Part shown: positions 58,943-64,000 of the stretch, piece by piece
How the letters are laid out: every line of letters starts with the position of its first letter
Position numbering within the stretch: the stretch's first letter is position 1
NCBI GenBank assembly: GCA_958450325.1
Contig: OY288243.1
Location: 68,680,606 to 68,744,605 of the forward strand
Source of the DNA: Agrostemma githago
Lineage: Eukaryota > Streptophyta > Magnoliopsida > Caryophyllales > Caryophyllaceae
Reading direction: 5' to 3'
DNA: 64,000 bases
The notes under the pieces: model-generated
Seen by the model: the letters and a program-made list of their open reading frames with translations, nothing else
The model's database searches: none
What the model was told of the DNA's origin: nothing
Made by a program: the position numbers and the translations under genes

Positions 58943-59474
58943 AATCTTGGTTTTCGAAATCCCGTGTTCAATTTCCGAACTCTCGAAAGTTCACCCATTT
59001 TATATTCGAATTTCAAACATCCAACTTTCCTAGAGAGCCTTCCTTATTATAGGACATATCGTCTAGCCGTGTGTCGGGTCTTTGCATAGTATGTCGAAGG
59101 TCTATAGCGTCGAAACTCCGCCGATCCTATATCGCGAGTTTCCCCCCTTTCCCGAGTCCGCCTTATCTGTCAAGGCACGACCAACCCGCGTAGGGCATAC
59201 CCCTACAAAGGAAAGTCCGTCTATACACTCGAGTCAAAAGTCTGGGGAAAAGTCTCACGTGGACCTTCCTTCGAACGGGATTAGGCCCACAAAGCCAAAG
59301 CCAAGTTACACCACCCATTGGTCATCCGTCTAGATGTCTTTCTCGAGTCTTTGGTTTTCTTTCCTAGTGTCGCTCGGGATGTACTTTTCCTTTCCTTTTC
59401 CAAGATCTGGGTTAGGTTTTTGATTACGCGGTGTTCTTACAGACAGGCCGCCGGCAACTAGACACGCTCGAAAG
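58943..59474 (+). other. rest of leader before gag
   Basis: Continuation of the Tat/Retand-type leader after the solo LTR. An 83-codon ORF at 59082-59333 is not recognised. Confidence 0.5.
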
Positions 59475-60640
59475 ATGGCTACTTTGAACAGCCTGCAAAC
59501 CTCTCTGGATGCCATGGTCGCGAAGCAAACCGACATCGAAGCCCAACTGACTGAAATGAGGGCTGGCCAAGTGGCCATTGTTGCTCGCCTAGCTACGGTG
59601 GAGCAAAGGGCTCCTAATGCTGAGGCTACTGAGCCTCTAGCTGAACTAGTCAGCGCGGTGCGCCGGCTAGAGGAACAAGTCCATTTGGCTGGGAGTAACA
59701 ACATCCATCGGGAGAATAGTCGAGAGTACAACCCGCTGAGTGACAAGCTGCCCGCAAACCTGAATCTCACAGGTTTGCCCATGTTTGAGGGAACTGAAGA
59801 CCCGTTACTACACGTGCGGGCCTTCAAGGAATTCATGGCCATCAAGGGAGTGGATTCATCCATGTTCAAGAACCTCTTTGCTGCATCTCTTGAGAAGCAC
59901 CCACGGGCCTGGTACTACAGGCTAGACCCGAAAAAATACCCTACATGGGATGACGTGGCCACCGAGTTCGCTCGAAACTATGCTGACAACACCGAGATCC
60001 AAACCACAATGCGATCTCTGGAGGTTATGGCCCAAGAGCCGAAGGAAGGTTTTACTAAATACCTTCAACGCTGGAGGGCTGAGAGCGTGAAACTGGTTGA
60101 TAAGCCCAATGAGAAGACTTTGGTGGAGGCTTTTGTCAAAAACCTCCTCCCTTCCTACCGAGTTCACCTCCGATACGCTGTCATACCCAATTTCACCACC
60201 CTCACTGAAATGGGTATGAGGATCGAAGATGATCTGAGACTGGAAGGCCTCACTAAGGCCGCTAGCAAAGGATACCAAGGGGCTTCTTCCTCTGCCACTA
60301 AGCCCCAAGCTACAACTCGTAGCATTTTTGACGCGTTTAATCTACTAGATGCCCCGTCCAAGAAGAACACCCACCTCGGATTTTCACTGATATAGGTACC
60401 ACCTATACCTATGCCTTACAAAGGCTGTCCTCCAAAGGCCTAATCCAACCGATAGGCCCAACTCCTGAAGTTCCGGTCGAGCGACGCTCCAAGAACTACA
60501 ATGCTTAGGCCTATTGCAAATACCACCGGGGCAATGGGCATGATACCGAAAAGTGCTGGAAGCTGAAGCACCTGATCCAGGACTTGATCGAAAGCGGTAA
60601 AATCCCGCTACCCGGAGATAAACCAAGCAACAAGGAGAAC
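59475..60640 (+). pseudogene. Ty3/gypsy (Tat-type) gag, frameshifted
   Basis: Gag forms the retrotransposon particle. The ORF 59475-60395 starts MATLNSLQTSLDAMVAKQ with a coiled-coil-like N-terminus. It continues with the capsid region LPMFEGTEDPLLHVRAF, HPRAWYYRLDPKKYPTWDD and LPSYRVHLRYAV. Near 60375 a frameshift moves the reading to RIFTDIGTTYTYALQRL. A TAG (60506-60508) interrupts just before the zinc knuckle YCKYHRGNGHDTEKC. The CxxHxxxGHxxxxC form is typical of Tat/Ogre-type gag. Not functional as it stands. Confidence 0.85.
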
Positions 60641-63600
60641 CCTTTCAGCTCCCATGCCATCTTTGCCGGGGAGGTGATTGATTGCTCTCACCTTATCTCT
60701 CCATTTATCCCGCAAGTGAACGGGATCTGGTTTGACGACGAGGATGATGTCTACCTCGCTAAAGGGGAAACCGTTCCCATCACCCCTGAACAGATTCGCG
60801 AGGCCAAAACTCGAGTCCTAGTCAGCAACAACCTTGGTTGCCCCTATCTAGCCACAAGCACTAGGGACACCCCCATCCCGGCAACCATCACCGATCCACT
60901 CGGGATGGAAGTCGCCCCTGAAGAGCCTACCGCTGAAACGGCTATTATGAAGCAACTGAAGAAGACCCGAGTTGACCTCACTATATGGCAACTCTTAGTC
61001 AGCTCACAAGAACATCGAGAAGCACTTACAAAGGCTCTCGATCAAGTCAAGATCGACTCTTTGGCTACCCCTGCTGAAATGGTAGCCACGGTCCTACCCC
61101 ACCTAAAGGGTAAGGCCAAGGAAGGAGGCCCAATGATCACCTTTTCTGAAGCCGACCTGCCGCCATTTGGGACCTCCCACAACCTGGCCCTCTACATCAC
61201 GGTGATTTGCCGAGGAAAATACCTCCCTATGACCTTGGTTGATGATGGGTCCGCTGTAAATGTCCTTCCTCTGAGGACCGCCAAAGCCCTCGGCATTACC
61301 GAGGCTGACTATATCCCGACGGCTCAGACCATCCAAGCTTTTGATGGAGTCCAAAGTCGGTAGCTGGGGCCATAAAACTGACCATCATAACAGGCCCGAT
61401 AGAAAAGGATCTTGAATTCCAGGTGATTGATGTCACCTCATCATTCAACTTGCTCCTAGGAAGGCCGTGGATCCACGCGATCAAGGCGGTATCCTCCACT
61501 CTCCACCGAAAGATCAAAATGCCTCTGCTCAACGATGTTATCACCTTGGAGGCAACCCCAATGACCGTAGCTAGCTGTAACGCCACGGGCCGCACGGACC
61601 TCTGGGGGTTCGACTTTGTGGGGATGATCGAGGAAGAGTACCTTTTTAGGCCTTACTTCACCACGAGCATTGACACAATGCTCCAGAACTTAGGGTACCT
61701 TCCGGGGGCTACCTCTCGACCCGACCTTCCAGCTGGGAAGATCATCGAGGTCCTTAAGGACGAAGACTCTCACTTCGGCCTTGGCTATGCCACCACTCCG
61801 GGCAACGTTGTCCGAGCAGGAATCGAAAAGGCCTGCAACATCATGAAGGGTATCCACTTGAGCCCTTACAGCCCACGGTTGTCTGACTACTTTGTCACGC
61901 CCGTGTTTGGGGCTATCCAGGTTGGACTATACCAACCCAATGCTACGCACCTCGGGACCCACTTGGCCCGGGACTGCAACTACATCCCGGATGAGGTGTT
62001 CGCCCTCATCCAGTCTAATGAAGCTGATGATGCTGAGCCCGCGCTGGGGCTGCTCTTCGGGGAGGACACCATAGCCCCGACTCCAAAAGAAGACCTGGTC
62101 AACCTGATTCTCCGCAGCAACAGGTTTGACCCAACCAAGCTGATCTCGGATGTTGGCTCCGAGACAGGGAACAGGGCCTGGAGGAAGACTGTCAAGTGGA
62201 CTGACAGTCAAGGAAAGATCTACAAGCTGGTCACCGGAGAGGGAGACATGCCTGAGTCTGAGTCCGAGTCTGAGTCGGAGTCTGAGTCAGAGTCTGAGGT
62301 CGAGTCTAAAGTCGGTGCTAGAGTCACTCCTGTAACCCCTCTCCCTTCTATCATTCCTACTGCTGGCATTTCGGGGTCTGTCCCGAGTGCCTTACCAATT
62401 CCGCCACTGACCAATGATCAGATGGCTGCTCTCTTTGAGCTGTTTTCCAAATTTTCAATCAATAATAACAACCGTTCTGCTTACGACTTGTCTCTTTTAA
62501 ATCCTGCTTTCAAAAATGTTTTATGCTATGACATTGAGAAATCCGACGAACAGGTACCCTTACCTCCACATCTAATCGAGCAACTAGAGCAAAGGGAATC
62601 CCGGAATCCGGTAATTGAAGAGGCCGAGTCCATAAACGTGGGAACAACCTTAGAGCCTCAGATACTTAAGATAGGGTTATCCTTAGATCCCGAGGAGAAA
62701 CAACAATTCATAAACCTCCTCCAAGAATTCAAAGATGTCTTCGCATGGTCCTACAAGGACATGCCGGGGATAGACCGGGAAATAGCTGAGCACCGCATAC
62801 CTATCAAAGACGGGTGCAAACCGGTCAAGCAGAAGCTTCGTCGAATGAGGCCCGAGTGGTCTCTCAAAGTAAAAGAAGAAGTCGACAAACAGTTCAAAGC
62901 CGACTTCATACAAGTGTCCGAGTATCCGGACTGGGTTGCAAACATCGTGCCGGTTCCTAAAAAGGACGGTAAGGTGCGGGTATGCGTAGATTTTCGGAAT
63001 CTTAACAAAGCAAGCCCGAAGGATGATTTTCCGTTACCACACATCGATATACTGGTGGATAACACGGCCGATCATGCTCTTCTGTCATTCATGGACGGGT
63101 ATGCCGGATATAATCAAATCAAGATGGCGGAAGAAGATATGAGTAAGACTACCTTCACCACACCTTGGGGTACTTACTGCTATACCGTCATGCCATTCGG
63201 TCTCATTAATGCCGGGGCCACGTACCAAAGGACCGCTACCACTTTACTACACGACATGATGCATAAAGAGGTAGAGGTTTATGTGGACGACATGATCGTC
63301 AAATCCAAAGAACGGGACCGTCACATCACCGCCTTAAGGAAATTTTTCGCCCGATTGCGCAAATACAACATGAGGCTAAACCCTCAAAAATGCAGTTTCG
63401 GGGTAACGTCAGGCAAATTACTGGGTCATATCGTTAGCCAACGAGGTATCGAGGTCGACCCAGCTAAAATCAAAGCCATTACCGAGATGCAAGCTCCTAA
63501 AACCGAAAAAGAAATAAGGGGATTTCTCGGGAAAGTCCAGTATATTAGTCGATTCATTTCCAAGCTAACCATGGTGTGTGAACCAATCTTCAAGAAACTG

Positions 63601-64000
63601 AAAATAGGGGAACGAACACTATGAGACGACAAGTGCCAAGCTGCTTTCGACAAAATCAAGGAAATTCTGTCTGCTTCGCCAGTCTTAATGCCGCCTCAGC
63701 CCGGTTTGCCTCTGTCGTTATACCTAACAACGACCGAGACAGCCATGGGGGCTATGCTGGCTCAGACGATCGACTCCGAAGAACGAGCCATTTATTACAT
63801 CAGCAAGAAGTTTTTAGAGTATGAGTGCAAATATACCATGCTCGAAAAGACGTGTTTGGCTTTAGTCTGGGCCACCAAGAAGCTCCGACACTATATGCTC
63901 AGCTACGAGGTCCATGTTCTATCCAAGATGGACCCGATCAAATACCTCTTCGAAAAGCCCATTCTCAATAGCCGAATTTCTAGATGGACTCTAATGTTAG
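60641..64000 (+). pseudogene. Ty3/gypsy (Tat/Retand-type) pol: protease, RT, RNase H
   Basis: Protease carries DDGSAVNVLP at about 61241-61270. A frameshift near 61358 is followed by the second protease motif FNLLLGRPWIH (about 61444). The long ORF 61423-63624 has a spacer with an SE-repeat (62252-62296). RT follows, with KVRVCVDFRNLNKASPKDD, FMDGYAGYNQI, FGLINAGATYQR and the catalytic YVDDMI (YVDD at 63280-63291). TGA at 63622-63624 stands where Trp is usual, and RNase H continues in frame (AMGAMLAQTIDS, YISKKFLEYE, YTMLEKTCLALVWATKKLRHY) to the window edge. Integrase and the 3' LTR are outside. At least two lesions make it inactive. Confidence 0.93.

Noticed and set aside
59330..59869. Minus-strand 179-codon ORF opposite gag
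   Set aside because: Shadow of the plus-strand gag frame, which matches the Tat/gypsy capsid.

Overview
The window is nuclear DNA of a eudicot plant. It shows GT-AG split genes of recognisable plant families, Stowaway, hAT, LINE and SINE relics, Ty3/gypsy LTR retrotransposons, Helitrons, and an inserted piece of chloroplast DNA. A Caryophyllales origin is my guess from the look of the Tat/Retand-type element; the sequence does not prove it.

Bases 1-13,100 are host gene space. It holds the 3' end of a PP2C/cyclic-nucleotide-binding/kinase gene (+), a complete NINJA gene (-; jasmonate co-repressor adaptor) and a complete five-exon CAF1 gene (-; chloroplast group II intron splicing). Small transposons lie between them, including a 1.06-kb hAT element with perfect 8-bp target duplications. 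Bases 13,100-17,650 hold a 5'-truncated LINE with target duplications, a fourfold 372-bp tandem array containing a MITE, and a decayed gypsy element with a very short LTR.

Bases 17,653-47,491 are best read as one large, degenerate autonomous-type Helitron on the + strand. It carries two RPA70-like genes and a Rep-helicase (RepHel) gene. The first RPA gene is split in an intron by about 12 kb that ends in a Helitron-type terminus (GC hairpin, then CTAG followed by T at 31,463/31,464). This inner element looks like a gene-capturing Helitron. It carries fragments of a U-box E3 ligase, a small MEE59-like gene, an APE2-like endonuclease, a non-specific phospholipase C, a WD40 protein fused to the end of a ferredoxin-NADP reductase, and an F-box-like ORF. 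It also holds a 1.5-kb polypurine tract. A chloroplast trnN-GUU copy sits within the second RPA gene. RepHel has at least three nonsense codons and a frameshift, and is cut off just after Walker B by LTR retrotransposons.

Bases 47,492-64,000 are nested LTR retrotransposons. In order these are a fragment of a Tat/Retand-type LTR, the LTR and part of the interior of a second element on the minus strand, then a full 2.5-kb Tat/Retand-type LTR, its primer-binding site, a leader interrupted by a 4.0-kb solo LTR with a 5S-rRNA-like block, and decayed gag-protease-RT-RNase H running off the window.

The main discovery candidate is the Helitron-in-Helitron arrangement with multi-gene capture and doubled terminators. 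All homology calls come from reading translations by eye; no database search was run.
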